Source of the DNA: GCA-2717185 sp964386465 | GTDB taxonomy: Bacteria; Pseudomonadota; Alphaproteobacteria; UBA8366; GCA-2717185 | Length of the DNA stretch: 14,182 bases | NCBI GenBank assembly: GCA_964386465.1 | Contig: CAYLTU010000148.1 | Coordinates: 1-14,182, forward strand | Reading direction: 5' to 3' | In this document: one piece after another, positions 1 to 7,913 of the stretch | Position numbering within the stretch: the first letter of the stretch is position 1 | Layout of the letters: every line of letters starts with the position of its first letter | Notes under the pieces: generated by a model | What the model saw: only the letters and a program-made list of their open reading frames with translations | The model's database searches: none | Told to the model about the DNA's origin: nothing | Position numbers and translations under genes: made by a program

Positions 1-173
1 TAGCAAAATCAGCCAAGAACGTCATCAAATTGGCAATCCATCTGGGGAATCCGGAATAATATGGCCTGGCCAACGCGCGTATCTGCCATGAACCGCCTTT
101 ATTGGTCTTCTCATGGGAGTTGCGGACGCCGGATGGCCAAGTTCCCTGTCAGAAAGGGCAATATTTTCCATTG

Positions 174-201
174 TTGAGACTGTCATACAGTAGTGTAGTT
201 T
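174..201 (+). promoter_or_regulatory. Weak candidate promoter with a small inverted repeat upstream of the dehydrogenase
   Basis: TTGAGA at 174-179 matches the sigma-70 -35 consensus in five of six positions. It is followed after 16 bp by TAGTTT at 196-201, a poor -10. The spacer region carries ACTGT-CAT-ACAGT (179-191), a perfect 5-bp inverted repeat that could be an operator half-overlapping the -35 box. The rest of the 270 bases before the first gene shows no convincing coding sequence. This is a suggestion from pattern only. Confidence 0.25.
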
Positions 202-270
202 GACGAAAGGATGATTCACCGCATTCAGCTGTGATGCAGCCGCGCGGGAAAAAACGGAGTCCACCGTAAT

Positions 271-1314
271 ATGAAAGCGTTAGTTGTCCGCGAACCCGGC
301 CCGCCCAGCGTAATGAAGATGGAGTCGATCCCCGATCCGAAGCCGGAACCGAAGGACGTAGTTATCAAGATAGATACTTGCGGTGTGTGCATGCACGATG
401 TTGCCACTCGTGCGGGGACGCTGAAATTCGGCGTCCAAATGCCGCTAATTCTGGGACATGAAATTGCCGGTGTGGTGGCGGACGTCGGCTCAAGCGTTAA
501 GGATTTCAAATCCGGTGACCGCGTGACGGTCGCGCAGCGCTATCATATTTGCGGCTCCTGCAAATATTGCCGCACAGGTCGTGAGACGGTTTGTGTCGAG
601 CGCAAATTCACGGGTGACTGGGGCATGGTCGGCGGTTACGCCGAATATGTCGCGATCGAGGACGACAATGTCGCTCTCGTTCCAGAAGGCGTTTCGCTCG
701 AAGAGGCTGCCATCGTCTCCTGCGCGATTGGCACGATTTACAATGCGTTATTCGAGATCGGTAAGCTTCGCGCTGGTGAGACGGTGCTTGTAACCGGGGC
801 CGGCGGCGGATTGGGAATGCATTCCATTCAACTCGCCCACCTCGCCGGTGCGCATGTGATTGCCGTCACCTCATCGCCAGACAAGGCCGATCAGATCCGG
901 GCGATGGGTGCGGATGCCGTTATCGTATCGAAGCGGGGGGAGGATTTTTCCAAGCCCGTTCGCGATGCTACCGGGGGCGAGGGCGTCGATGTTGCAATCG
1001 ACAACGTCGGCAGCCCGGTGTTCACGCCTGTCCGCAGATCGATGGCCTATCACGGCCGCTGGCTTCTGATCGGACAGGTGACGGGTGAATTCGTTCAATT
1101 CAATCCTGCTCAACTCTTCCTCAAGGCGATCTCGATGTTAAGTGCGAACAGCACCTCCAGATTGCAGCTTGAGGAGTGCCTGAAGCTTGTTTCCACAAAG
1201 AAAATCAAGCCGATCGTTTCGGATTCGATGACCTTGGAGGACGCCGCCAAAGCACATGAACTGATGGAAGCAGGGCAACCCGTTGGGCGCATCGTGTTGC
1301 GGCCGAACGGCTAG
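271..1314 (+). CDS. Zinc-dependent MDR alcohol dehydrogenase
   Basis: This is a 347-residue cytosolic medium-chain dehydrogenase/reductase expected to oxidise an alcohol or reduce a carbonyl or enoyl substrate with NAD(P). The catalytic zinc ligands are recognisable as Cys40 (in CGVCMHD), His63-Glu64 (in GHE) and Cys151 (in SCAIG). The structural zinc lobe is complete with Cys94, Cys97, Cys100 and Cys108. The Rossmann glycine motif GAGGGLG lies at 176-182. The length is normal for the family. The ATG at 271 is preceded by GGAG at 256-259, a somewhat long spacing of 11 bases. It is transcribed away from the convergent TRAP operon, and the next gene in its direction is a decayed CoA ligase, which hints at a former aldehyde/alcohol-to-acyl-CoA pair. 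The family is certain, but the substrate is not; acryloyl-CoA reductase-like members share similar motifs, so reduction of a CoA ester is an alternative. Confidence 0.93.
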   Translation: MKALVVREPGPPSVMKMESIPDPKPEPKDVVIKIDTCGVCMHDVATRAGTLKFGVQMPLILGHEIAGVVADVGSSVKDFKSGDRVTVAQRYHICGSCKYCRTGRETVCVERKFTGDWGMVGGYAEYVAIEDDNVALVPEGVSLEEAAIVSCAIGTIYNALFEIGKLRAGETVLVTGAGGGLGMHSIQLAHLAGAHVIAVTSSPDKADQIRAMGADAVIVSKRGEDFSKPVRDATGGEGVDVAIDNVGSPVFTPVRRSMAYHGRWLLIGQVTGEFVQFNPAQLFLKAISMLSANSTSRLQLEECLKLVSTKKIKPIVSDSMTLEDAAKAHELMEAGQPVGRIVLRPNG

Positions 1315-1344
1315 CTGCAAAGAGAATTGTTTGAAAAGCCGCCG

Positions 1345-1488
1345 ATGATTGATTCCCAAAATCGAACATTGCCTGAGTTTCTCGATGAAATAGCCGAGCG
1401 GTTCCCGGCCAGGGATTTCGTTGTTTAGGGTAGCGAAAGGCTGACACACGCAACGTTTGAAAAGCGCGTGCACGTGGTGGCGATATAA
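1345..1488 (+). pseudogene. Decayed N-terminal fragment of an AMP-forming acyl-CoA ligase
   Basis: Reading from the ATG at 1345, the frame gives LPEFLDEIAERFPARD, then FVV, a TAG stop at 1426-1428, then GSERLTHATFEKRVHVVA and a TAA at 1486-1488. This is the typical opening of adenylate-forming CoA ligases: a 'TLPE-L-D-A-ERFPDREAL' helix, then 'GDERLTYAEL-RVDRLA'. One in-frame stop sits at the expected turn between the two segments, and nothing homologous follows the second stop, so only about 50 of roughly 520 codons remain. It begins 30 bp after the dehydrogenase stop, as the second gene of an operon would. It does not look like a copy of the intact ligase at 10086, whose equivalent region differs clearly. 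The identification rests on pattern recognition of the family's N-terminus. Confidence 0.62.
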
Positions 1489-1521
1489 CCGGCGGTGTCA
1501 GAGCAAATCGGCTCGAGTCGC

Positions 1522-2805
1522 TCACGGTCGATCCAACAGGAACAGACTGATTTCGGGAACATAAGTAATTAACGCCAGCATGAAGAACGCTAGGACCAGG
1601 AACGGCGCCGTTCCGCGAAATACCTCGCTCACCGACACCTTGCCGATGACGCTCAGCGTGAACAGGTTCAGGCCAATCGGGGGTGTTACCGCCGCGATCT
1701 CCATGTTGATGATGATAATGATCGCGAAATGGATCGGATTGATGTCCAACAGCGCAATCAGCGGCAGGAAGATCGGTAGGGTGATCAGCATGGCCGAAAT
1801 CACCTCCAGGAACATCCCCAGGAAAATCAGCAGGATGTTCGCCACGAGCAGGAAACCCACCGCCGCCAGTTTCTGATCCGCGATCCAGTTCACCAGCGCC
1901 TGCGGAATCCCGCTGTCGGTCATGGCGTAACCGAACACGGCGGCGCCGGCCAGCACCAACAGGATCGCGGAGGAGGTAACGCAGCCGCGGGCGATCACGG
2001 TCATAAATGCGCGTAGCCCCTGACGGCGGTATTCCGGTACGGTGATGACAAGCGCGTAAACAACGGCCACGGCGCTCGCTTCCGTTGGCGTAAATAGTCC
2101 GCCATAGATGCTACCGAGGATAATGACCGGCAGAAACGAAACGTCGATCGCCGCCAAGAGTGCCGCACTCCGCTCTTCGAAGGAGACCTTTTCGCGCCGG
2201 GTTTGGCGCCACGACCAAGTGCGGACGATGACGTAGACACACAAAAACACCCCGAACAGCAGGCCGGGAACAATACCGGCCTGGAACAGCTTGCCGATGG
2301 ACTCGTTCGACACCAGCCCGTAGATGATCAGCGGGATCGACGGCGGGATCAGAATTCCCAACCCGCCAGACATGGCGATCAGCCCCAAACTGAAGCGCCG
2401 AGGGTAACCACGCGCGATCAATTCCGGCAGGACGACGACACCGATCGCGGCCGCCGTCGCGATGCTTGAGCCACACATTGCCGAGAAAATGATGGTCGAA
2501 ACAACCGCCACCACGGCAAGGCCGCCGGGAAGATGCCCGATCAGGGAATCGACGGCAGAGACCATCCGCTTGATCGCTCCGCCCCGGCTGAGAATTTCGG
2601 CGGCGATGATAAAAAAAGGGATAGCTAGCACCGGCGTCTTGTCGAGCGCGCTGAACATGATGCCGCTCGACACCGGCAAAATCCCATTGCTGAGGTAGAT
2701 ATAGGTCGCGCCGGATGCCACCAGTGCGAGCCCGATCGGCACGCCGGCAATGCTCAGCACCGCGAGGGTGCCGACCAATAGGAGTGAGGCTGTGCCTATA
2801 TCCAT
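1522..2805 (-). CDS. dctM: TRAP transporter large membrane subunit (DctM family)
   Basis: This 427-residue, highly hydrophobic inner-membrane protein is the ion-coupled transport channel of a tripartite ATP-independent periplasmic importer. DctM hallmarks are present: an early AEILSRGG segment (about 69-76), MCGSSIATAAAIG (110-122), GGLGILIPPS (147-156), GGLFTPTEASA (235-245), and near the C-terminus NMEIAAVTPPIGLNLF. Roughly a dozen membrane segments can be traced, and the length is normal for an unfused DctM. The ATG at 2805 follows the dctQ stop by 20 bp with only a weak Shine-Dalgarno sequence, consistent with translational coupling. It is the last gene of the hyuB-hyuA-aminotransferase-dctPQM unit. 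No convincing hairpin-plus-T terminator was found just after its stop. Confidence 0.97.
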   Translation of the reverse strand: MDIGTASLLLVGTLAVLSIAGVPIGLALVASGATYIYLSNGILPVSSGIMFSALDKTPVLAIPFFIIAAEILSRGGAIKRMVSAVDSLIGHLPGGLAVVAVVSTIIFSAMCGSSIATAAAIGVVVLPELIARGYPRRFSLGLIAMSGGLGILIPPSIPLIIYGLVSNESIGKLFQAGIVPGLLFGVFLCVYVIVRTWSWRQTRREKVSFEERSAALLAAIDVSFLPVIILGSIYGGLFTPTEASAVAVVYALVITVPEYRRQGLRAFMTVIARGCVTSSAILLVLAGAAVFGYAMTDSGIPQALVNWIADQKLAAVGFLLVANILLIFLGMFLEVISAMLITLPIFLPLIALLDINPIHFAIIIIINMEIAAVTPPIGLNLFTLSVIGKVSVSEVFRGTAPFLVLAFFMLALITYVPEISLFLLDRP

Positions 2806-2825
2806 CGTAGCTCTGCTTCGGGCTA

Positions 2826-3365
2826 CTAGATCGCGCCCGCGTCGGCCGTGCCGGCGGCTGGGCCGGCGTCAGATTGCCAGACGTCCACGATGGATCGGAT
2901 CACTTGAATGCACAGCAGAACACCACCCGCACCGATCGCGGCATGAAAGGGCCACACCAGCCAGCGCAATGCCGTCGGCATGACCTCGTTGAACATCATT
3001 GTCTCAGCGGCGAATGTATAGCCGGACACCGCAAGGGCGGCCGCGATCAGCAGGGTCAGCACATGGCCAATGGTGCGAATAACCCGGCGGCCGAATTCAT
3101 TAAGGAGATGCTCCAGCAGCGTGAAGCGGATATTCACGCCATACCGGCTACCCGCCGAGATCCCGATAAAGGTGCCCCAGATCATGCAATAGCGGACGAT
3201 GATTTCAATCGACGGATCAGACCAGGCGAACCCGTAGCGCGTGACCACCATCGCGAACATTGCGATGGCCCCACCGACGAACAGAATCCCCGTCACGCCA
3301 TCGCATAGCGCATTCCAGCGGCGCAGCAGGATTCCCATCCCACCGCGCCGCTGTGTATCGGGCAT
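2826..3365 (-). CDS. dctQ: TRAP transporter small membrane subunit (DctQ family)
   Basis: This 179-residue protein has four predicted membrane segments (about 22-42, 53-71, 97-116 and 133-157), the standard DctQ topology. It partners the large permease and docks the loaded binding protein. The second segment carries the family-like EIIVRYCMIWGTFIG pattern, followed by a charged loop (SRYGVNIR) before the third helix. The C-terminal tail is Ala/Gly-rich and probably disordered. The ATG at 3365 lies only 6 bp after the dctP stop, and dctM follows after 20 bp, so all three transporter parts should be made together. DctQ proteins are poorly conserved, so the call relies on topology, size and position between dctP and dctM. 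Confidence 0.94.
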   Translation of the reverse strand: MPDTQRRGGMGILLRRWNALCDGVTGILFVGGAIAMFAMVVTRYGFAWSDPSIEIIVRYCMIWGTFIGISAGSRYGVNIRFTLLEHLLNEFGRRVIRTIGHVLTLLIAAALAVSGYTFAAETMMFNEVMPTALRWLVWPFHAAIGAGGVLLCIQVIRSIVDVWQSDAGPAAGTADAGAI

Positions 3366-3371
3366 GCTGTC

Positions 3372-4349
3372 TTACATTTTGATCTTCGCGAGAAGCGCTT
3401 TGATCTCGGGATCAAGACCGTCATAGAGCGGTTTGAGAGCCTTGATCCAGCGGGCACGCTCTTCCGCCGAGAACTCCACGACTTCCATGCCGTTCGCGGC
3501 GACGTTTTTGTAGGCGTTATTGATGGAGTTGGTGATCTCCTTCAGGTTATACGCCTTGCCCGCGGCGAGCGCGTCCATGATCATCTTCTGGCCTTCGGCG
3601 CCCTGCGCGTCGAACCAAGCGGGGTTCACCACGACCACATAGCCGAACGGGAACAGATTGACCTTGGTTACCGAATTCAGCACTTCATAGAGCTTGATCA
3701 GATTGCCGTAAGGAGCCGTCGTCCAGGCACCGTCGGCAACACCCTGTTTGAGTGCAAGGTACACTTCCGCGCCGGGAATGGCGGTCGGGGCCGCGCCGAG
3801 CGCCTTGGTCGAATTTGCCAGCACCTCGGATGGGAACACGCGGATTTTCTTGTTCTTGAAGTCCGCGAGCGTCTTGATCGGCTTGTTGGACCACAGCGCG
3901 ACAAATCCGTCATACCAGAAACCGACGCCCTTCAGGCGCTTCGCCGTCAAACGGTCCAGCAGATCATTGCCGACCGGCCCATTAAGCACCGTTTCCATCG
4001 AATCGTAGCTTTCGAACAGCATCGGAGTTTCGAGCAGCTTGAACGCCGGCTCGATGGTCGAGACATACCCGATCGTCGGCATGGCCATCTGGACCTGTCC
4101 GCGCGCCACGGCGGGAACTTCGTCCTTGCCGGACATCAGCTGAGTCGATGGATACAGTGTGACCTTGTATTTACCGCCCGACATTTTTTCGAGCGCTTCC
4201 TTGAAAACGATGGCAGTCCGCGTCTTGATGTGGGCTGCCGGGGTTTCCAGCGGCACCTTGATCTCGGTCTGGGCGACCGCGACGGTTGACATCGAGCCAA
4301 AGGTGAATACTGCGGCGAGGGCCGCCGCATAAGCGATTGCCGTTTTCAT
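3372..4349 (-). CDS. dctP: TRAP transporter periplasmic substrate-binding protein (DctP family)
   Basis: This is a 325-residue binding protein that captures the substrate in the periplasm. A signal peptide occupies residues 1-26, with a positively charged MKT start, an alanine-rich core, and a VAVA|QTE type cleavage site. The mature protein follows the DctP fold. Arg170 in the KNKKIRVF segment matches the arginine that in characterised TRAP binding proteins forms a salt bridge with the ligand carboxylate, so the ligand is probably an organic acid or amino-acid-like molecule. The following stretch (KALGAAPTAIPGAEVYLALK) is the usual second-domain signature. The ATG at 4349 has a full AGGAGGT ribosome binding site six bases upstream, the best in the window, which fits the need for more binding protein than permease. 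The ligand cannot be predicted further. Confidence 0.96.
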   Translation of the reverse strand: MKTAIAYAAALAAVFTFGSMSTVAVAQTEIKVPLETPAAHIKTRTAIVFKEALEKMSGGKYKVTLYPSTQLMSGKDEVPAVARGQVQMAMPTIGYVSTIEPAFKLLETPMLFESYDSMETVLNGPVGNDLLDRLTAKRLKGVGFWYDGFVALWSNKPIKTLADFKNKKIRVFPSEVLANSTKALGAAPTAIPGAEVYLALKQGVADGAWTTAPYGNLIKLYEVLNSVTKVNLFPFGYVVVVNPAWFDAQGAEGQKMIMDALAAGKAYNLKEITNSINNAYKNVAANGMEVVEFSAEERARWIKALKPLYDGLDPEIKALLAKIKM

Positions 4350-4355
4350 TTTTGG

Positions 4356-4362
4356 ACCTCCT
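4356..4362 (-). promoter_or_regulatory. Strong Shine-Dalgarno sequence of dctP
   Basis: On the reverse strand the bases read AGGAGGT, six bases before the dctP ATG. It is a near-perfect complement of the 16S rRNA tail and clearly stronger than the sites of its operon neighbours, which fixes the start of dctP. Confidence 0.8.
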
Positions 4363-4381
4363 GCTTGAGTTGGCTAATTGT

Positions 4382-4397
4382 AGGCCTGCATCGGCCT
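4382..4397. repeat. Inverted repeat in the aminotransferase-dctP gap
   Basis: AGGCC-TGCATC-GGCCT is a perfect GC-rich 5-bp stem with a 6-base loop, in the middle of the 109-bp gap between the aminotransferase and dctP. There is no U-run on the transcribed (reverse) side, so it is not a classical terminator. It could be an mRNA processing or stability hairpin separating the enzyme part from the transporter part of the message. No clear internal promoter was recognised in the rest of the gap. Confidence 0.35.
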
Positions 4398-4458
4398 TGT
4401 TTTATTATCATCGTTTTTCACCTGTATCGGTCAACTAATTTACTCGAAGAGTTCGACG

Positions 4459-5787
4459 TCAGATCCTCTTGCACGCAGCGTCGAGGGCGCGCACGGTATC
4501 TTCTATATCCTGACCGGTATGAACGGCGGAAACGAAACGTCGCACGTTCGGCAGCACATACAGGCCTTCATGCATCTGGGCGAGATCGAACGCGCGTCCC
4601 GATGCCTGATCGGCGTTCATGACATCGGCATGACTTACCGGCGCCCTGTCCATGAACAGGATCTGCCATAGCGATCCCTTGCCAGCCACAATTGCGGGCA
4701 TGTTGTTTTTGTCGAGGACGTCCTGGCAAGCCTTGCAGATGTCGTCGGCAAGCGCTTGAAGATCTTTGTAGAAGGACGGTTTTTTCAACTCAGCCAGCGT
4801 CGCAAGCCCGGCGATAGCCGCGACCGGGTTTCCATGCAGCGTGCCGTTCACATAGGAATAATTCGCCAGACCGCGATTGCGCGGATTTATCAGGTTCATG
4901 TACTCGGCCTTGCCGCCCACGCATCCAAGCGGTCCCCCACCGCCGACAATCTTGCCGTAGCTCGCAAGGTCCGGCAGGACACCGAAATATTCCTGGGCGC
5001 CACCCAGCGCCAGCCGGAAACCGGTCACCACCTCATCGAAAATCAGCAGCACGTCGTTGTCGTCGCAAATCTGGCGCAGGCCTGGCAGAAAATCTTCCTT
5101 GGGGAAAATGATGCGCTGGACCGGCTCCACGATGATCGCCGCCAAATCGTCGCGATTCTCTTCGACGATGCGGCGCACCGTGTCGAGATCGTTATACGGT
5201 GACACAAGGACGTTATCGACCATGTTCGCCGGCAATCCACCGGTTTCGGGACGGCCTTGCGGATAATTAGACAATGCCGTCGGCGTCACGCTGAACGCCG
5301 AATAATCGTGATTGCCATGATACGCGCCTTCAAATTTCAGGACTTTGCTTCGTCCAGTCGCCGCACGCGCTGTCCGCATTGCGTAGGCCGTCGCTTCAGA
5401 CCCGGTGGTCGTGAAGGCGATACGGTCCGCGCAGGGAATTAACGGGACCAGTTGTTCAGCAAGCTGGATGCATTGTTCGTTGAGCGTGCCAAAGAAATGG
5501 ATGCCGCGCTCGGCTTGGTCTTTCACCGCGTCGACCACGGTGGGAAACGCGTGTCCCAGCACCAGCGCGCCCGCACCGCCCACATAGTCTATATACCAGC
5601 GTCCGCGGACATCCTGTAGCCGCGAGCCTTCGCCCTTATGGATGACGAAACGCACCTCGTCGGGCAGCGAATAGCTGCCGAGCCCAGCGCCAGGAAGACT
5701 TTCCGTGGCTACAGTGTAGTAATCGTCGTGCGACATGGCGCCAACGGGTTCGGGCATTTCGGAAAGCGCGGTTTCAGTATGTGTCAT
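4459..5787 (-). CDS. PLP-dependent class III aminotransferase, glutamate-1-semialdehyde aminomutase-like
   Basis: This 442-residue cytosolic enzyme transfers or shifts an amino group using pyridoxal phosphate. Features seen are TTTGSEAT (126-133, phosphate binding), GAYHGNHD (154-161, aromatic residue over the cofactor), IIVEPVQ (218-224), DEV with Asp251 contacting the pyridine nitrogen, SYGKIVGGG with the Schiff-base Lys279, and GTLHGNP (315-321). The HGNHD and SYGKIVGGG forms place it with HemL-like enzymes. However, the catabolic context and the N-terminal extension of about 35 residues argue against haem synthesis. Beta-phenylalanine aminotransferases and related beta- or omega-amino acid transaminases belong to the same branch and are a better guess. 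The ATG at 5787 is supported by AAGGA eight bases upstream. It lies 77 bp after hyuA. A diverged copy of its N-terminus sits at 13860-14004. Confidence 0.94.
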   Translation of the reverse strand: MTHTETALSEMPEPVGAMSHDDYYTVATESLPGAGLGSYSLPDEVRFVIHKGEGSRLQDVRGRWYIDYVGGAGALVLGHAFPTVVDAVKDQAERGIHFFGTLNEQCIQLAEQLVPLIPCADRIAFTTTGSEATAYAMRTARAATGRSKVLKFEGAYHGNHDYSAFSVTPTALSNYPQGRPETGGLPANMVDNVLVSPYNDLDTVRRIVEENRDDLAAIIVEPVQRIIFPKEDFLPGLRQICDDNDVLLIFDEVVTGFRLALGGAQEYFGVLPDLASYGKIVGGGGPLGCVGGKAEYMNLINPRNRGLANYSYVNGTLHGNPVAAIAGLATLAELKKPSFYKDLQALADDICKACQDVLDKNNMPAIVAGKGSLWQILFMDRAPVSHADVMNADQASGRAFDLAQMHEGLYVLPNVRRFVSAVHTGQDIEDTVRALDAACKRI

Positions 5788-5816
5788 CGAATTATTCCTT
5801 ATCCCGAATGGTGTCG

Positions 5817-5832
5817 CGGGAGGCTACTCCCG
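5817..5832. repeat. Intercistronic hairpin between hyuA and the aminotransferase
   Basis: CGGGAG-GCTA-CTCCCG is a perfect 6-bp GC-rich stem with a four-base loop, located in the 77-bp gap between the hyuA stop and the aminotransferase start. On the transcript it lacks a following U-run, so it is more likely a processing or 3'-end-protecting structure than a terminator. Its function is inferred. Confidence 0.4.
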
Positions 5833-5864
5833 GCCCAAAGTGGCGGCAAGAATTCTCAATACTC

Positions 5865-7904
5865 CTAACCGCGCCGGCAGTCGAGCGAGCCCGATGGGTG
5901 CACGGTGACCAACCAACCGGGTGGCACAACGGATGTCCCGCCCGCTTCCTCGATAATCATCGGCCCCTGATAACCCTGCTCCGCCGCCATCTTCGTGCGG
6001 TCCATGATCGGGCAATCCGTCCAGTCGTCACCGAACCAGACCTGCCGCTTTTCGATCACCGGATCGCCGCTGACCTCGTTCGCGAAATTCAATGCGGGCT
6101 TGTCAATCAAGCCGAGCGAGAACAGGCGGATATTCACAAGCTCAACCTCGTTGTGTCGATCGGCGCGGCCGAATGTCTGTTCATGCCGGTCGTGGAAGGT
6201 TTCGCGCAGGTCATCCCAGGACGTCGCGTCCGGATCGCACCGGATAGACAGGGTGAACGACTGGCCAACATAGCGCATGTCCAGGGTGAAGGTATGGGCG
6301 TGCCGATCCTCGGAAAATCCGCCTTTCGCCAGCAAGGCCGCGGCCTCATCCCGCATCGCGCCGGATTTTGCGCGCAATTCCGCAATATCTATTTCATTCA
6401 ACGCGCCCCCCCAGGCCACGACGAAATCGTAGCGAAGGTCGGCCAGCAATTGACCCAGCGCAGACAGATGTCCAGGAAACCGTGGGACGACAACCCGCGG
6501 AATCGACAGTTCCTCGGCGACAAGAAACACATGCATCGGGCCGGCGCCGCCGAATCCAAGCAGCGCAAAATCACGCGGATCGAAACCGCGATGGACGGAA
6601 ACCTCGCGCACCGCGCCTGCCATTTTTGAAACCGCGATGCGCAACACGCCATCCGCCAGCTGCACCGGCGAACCGGCACCGCCGCCAAGTTTCTCCGCAA
6701 GATCGAGAAACGCCTTCCCCGAAAGTTCCTTCGACAGCTGCAAACCGCCAGCCAACGCGCGGTCGGTCGGCAAACGACCCAGCATCAAATTAGCGTCCGA
6801 AATCGTCGGTTCCGTGCCGCCGCGCTGATAGCAGGCCGGGCCAGGTATCGCCCCCGCACTTTTGGGTCCGACTTCCAATGTCCCGTCCGGCTGTACCCAG
6901 GCGATCGAGCCGCCCCCCGCGCCGATCGTATGAATATCGAGCTGCGGCACCTGGAGAGGATAGGCATCGATCTGATTGGAATGGCTGATCCTAGGCGTGA
7001 GCTGATGTATCAGCGCAACGTCGATACTGGTGCCGCCCATATCGAACGTGATGCAGTCGTCGATCCCAGTCATCTCGCAAATCCGCACAGCGCCGCCGGC
7101 GCCGCCGACAGGGCCGGACAGGAAAGTGCCCGCCGCGAATTTCGCGGCCTGATCAAGTGTCATGGCGCCGCCATTCGATCCCATGATACTAACCGGCGCG
7201 CTGATCCCCTGCCCTTCGAGTTCTCCGGAGAGCGTCTTCAGGTAATTGGTGATGATGGGCGTCAGATAGGCGTTCAGGACGCAAGTCGAGAACCGTTCGA
7301 ATTCACCTTTTTCGGAGACGACCCCCGTAGAGGCGCAAACCGCAATATTCCCTGCGAGCGCCTGGATCTTCCCGAGCGCACTCATTTCGTTTTCAGTGTT
7401 GCGATATGCGTTGATGAAGGCGATGGCGATCGCTTCGACACCGCTGTCCCGGAATTTATCAACGATCGGCGCGAAATCGACATCCTCCACCGATTGCAGA
7501 ACTTCACCATCCGCGGCGACGCGCTCACCGACCTCGACCCGAAGATCGCGACTCACCAGCGGCTTGGGCCGGACGAACTTGATATCGAACAACCCGCCGA
7601 CTAAACGGCGTGTTCGTCCAATTTCCAGCGTATCGCGAAACCCGTCGGTCGTGACCAGCCCGGTCCGGGCGCCCTTGCGTTCCACCAGGGCGTTGGTCGC
7701 TATGGTCGTGCCATGCACGAAGGCGCTAATTTTGCCGTAATCGATGCCCAGCTGTTTGAGCGCTCCAAGAACGCCCTTCCACTGACTGCCCGGGATGGAC
7801 GCTACCTTTTCGGACAGAAGTTCCTGCGTTTCGGTGTTCAGGCACAGCAAATCCGTGAACGTGCCACCCACATCGATTCCGACGATGTATTGCCGGTCAG
7901 CCAT
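5865..7904 (-). CDS. hyuA: Hydantoinase/oxoprolinase family ATP-dependent subunit A
   Basis: This is a 679-residue HyuA-type protein of normal length. It carries the ATP-binding ASKHA motifs: IDVGGTFTD (10-18), VHGTTIATNAL (63-73), and the second phosphate motif FDMGGTSIDVAL (287-298). Other family blocks are SNGGAMTL, FLSGPVGGAGG (261-271), TIGAGGGSIAWV, GPKSAGAIPGPACY (346-359) and, further on, LLGFGGAGPMH. In characterised relatives (5-oxoprolinase, N-methylhydantoinase, caprolactamase, acetone and acetophenone carboxylases) this subunit phosphorylates the substrate amide or enol. The partner HyuB then completes hydrolysis or carboxylation. The ATG at 7904 lies 9 bp after the hyuB stop with a weak ribosome binding site, suggesting coupled synthesis of the two subunits. 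The family is certain, but whether the enzyme is a hydrolase or a carboxylase is open. No small zinc-binding gamma subunit like that of acetone carboxylase is encoded nearby. Confidence 0.96.
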   Translation of the reverse strand: MADRQYIVGIDVGGTFTDLLCLNTETQELLSEKVASIPGSQWKGVLGALKQLGIDYGKISAFVHGTTIATNALVERKGARTGLVTTDGFRDTLEIGRTRRLVGGLFDIKFVRPKPLVSRDLRVEVGERVAADGEVLQSVEDVDFAPIVDKFRDSGVEAIAIAFINAYRNTENEMSALGKIQALAGNIAVCASTGVVSEKGEFERFSTCVLNAYLTPIITNYLKTLSGELEGQGISAPVSIMGSNGGAMTLDQAAKFAAGTFLSGPVGGAGGAVRICEMTGIDDCITFDMGGTSIDVALIHQLTPRISHSNQIDAYPLQVPQLDIHTIGAGGGSIAWVQPDGTLEVGPKSAGAIPGPACYQRGGTEPTISDANLMLGRLPTDRALAGGLQLSKELSGKAFLDLAEKLGGGAGSPVQLADGVLRIAVSKMAGAVREVSVHRGFDPRDFALLGFGGAGPMHVFLVAEELSIPRVVVPRFPGHLSALGQLLADLRYDFVVAWGGALNEIDIAELRAKSGAMRDEAAALLAKGGFSEDRHAHTFTLDMRYVGQSFTLSIRCDPDATSWDDLRETFHDRHEQTFGRADRHNEVELVNIRLFSLGLIDKPALNFANEVSGDPVIEKRQVWFGDDWTDCPIMDRTKMAAEQGYQGPMIIEEAGGTSVVPPGWLVTVHPSGSLDCRRG

Positions 7905-7913
7905 GTTTATTGC

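Noticed and set aside
3..59. Forward frame ending in AIHLGNPE with a TAA at 57-59, resembling the tail of an upstream protein such as an IclR-type regulator.
   Set aside because: Only 18 codons are visible and the resemblance is to a weakly conserved tail, so no family can be supported.
135..164. CCCT-GTCAGAA-AGGG followed by an AT-rich stretch as a terminator of a gene left of the window.
   Set aside because: The stem is only four base pairs and the T-run is interrupted.
1441..1501. CTGACAC (1441-1447) and GTGTCAG (1495-1501) as a terminator stem for the TRAP operon or the dehydrogenase.
   Set aside because: The arms are 47 bases apart with no T-run, and both lie within or beside the ligase relic, so it is probably chance.
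4459..5787. Calling the aminotransferase a true hemL (haem biosynthesis).
   Set aside because: It is embedded in a catabolic/transport operon, has an N-terminal extension and has a partial paralogue nearby. Sequence motifs are shared with beta-amino acid transaminases.
5781..6629. Long forward open frame of 282 residues opposite hyuA.
   Set aside because: It is antisense to a well-supported HyuA, has no family motifs, and is typical of GC-rich shadow frames.
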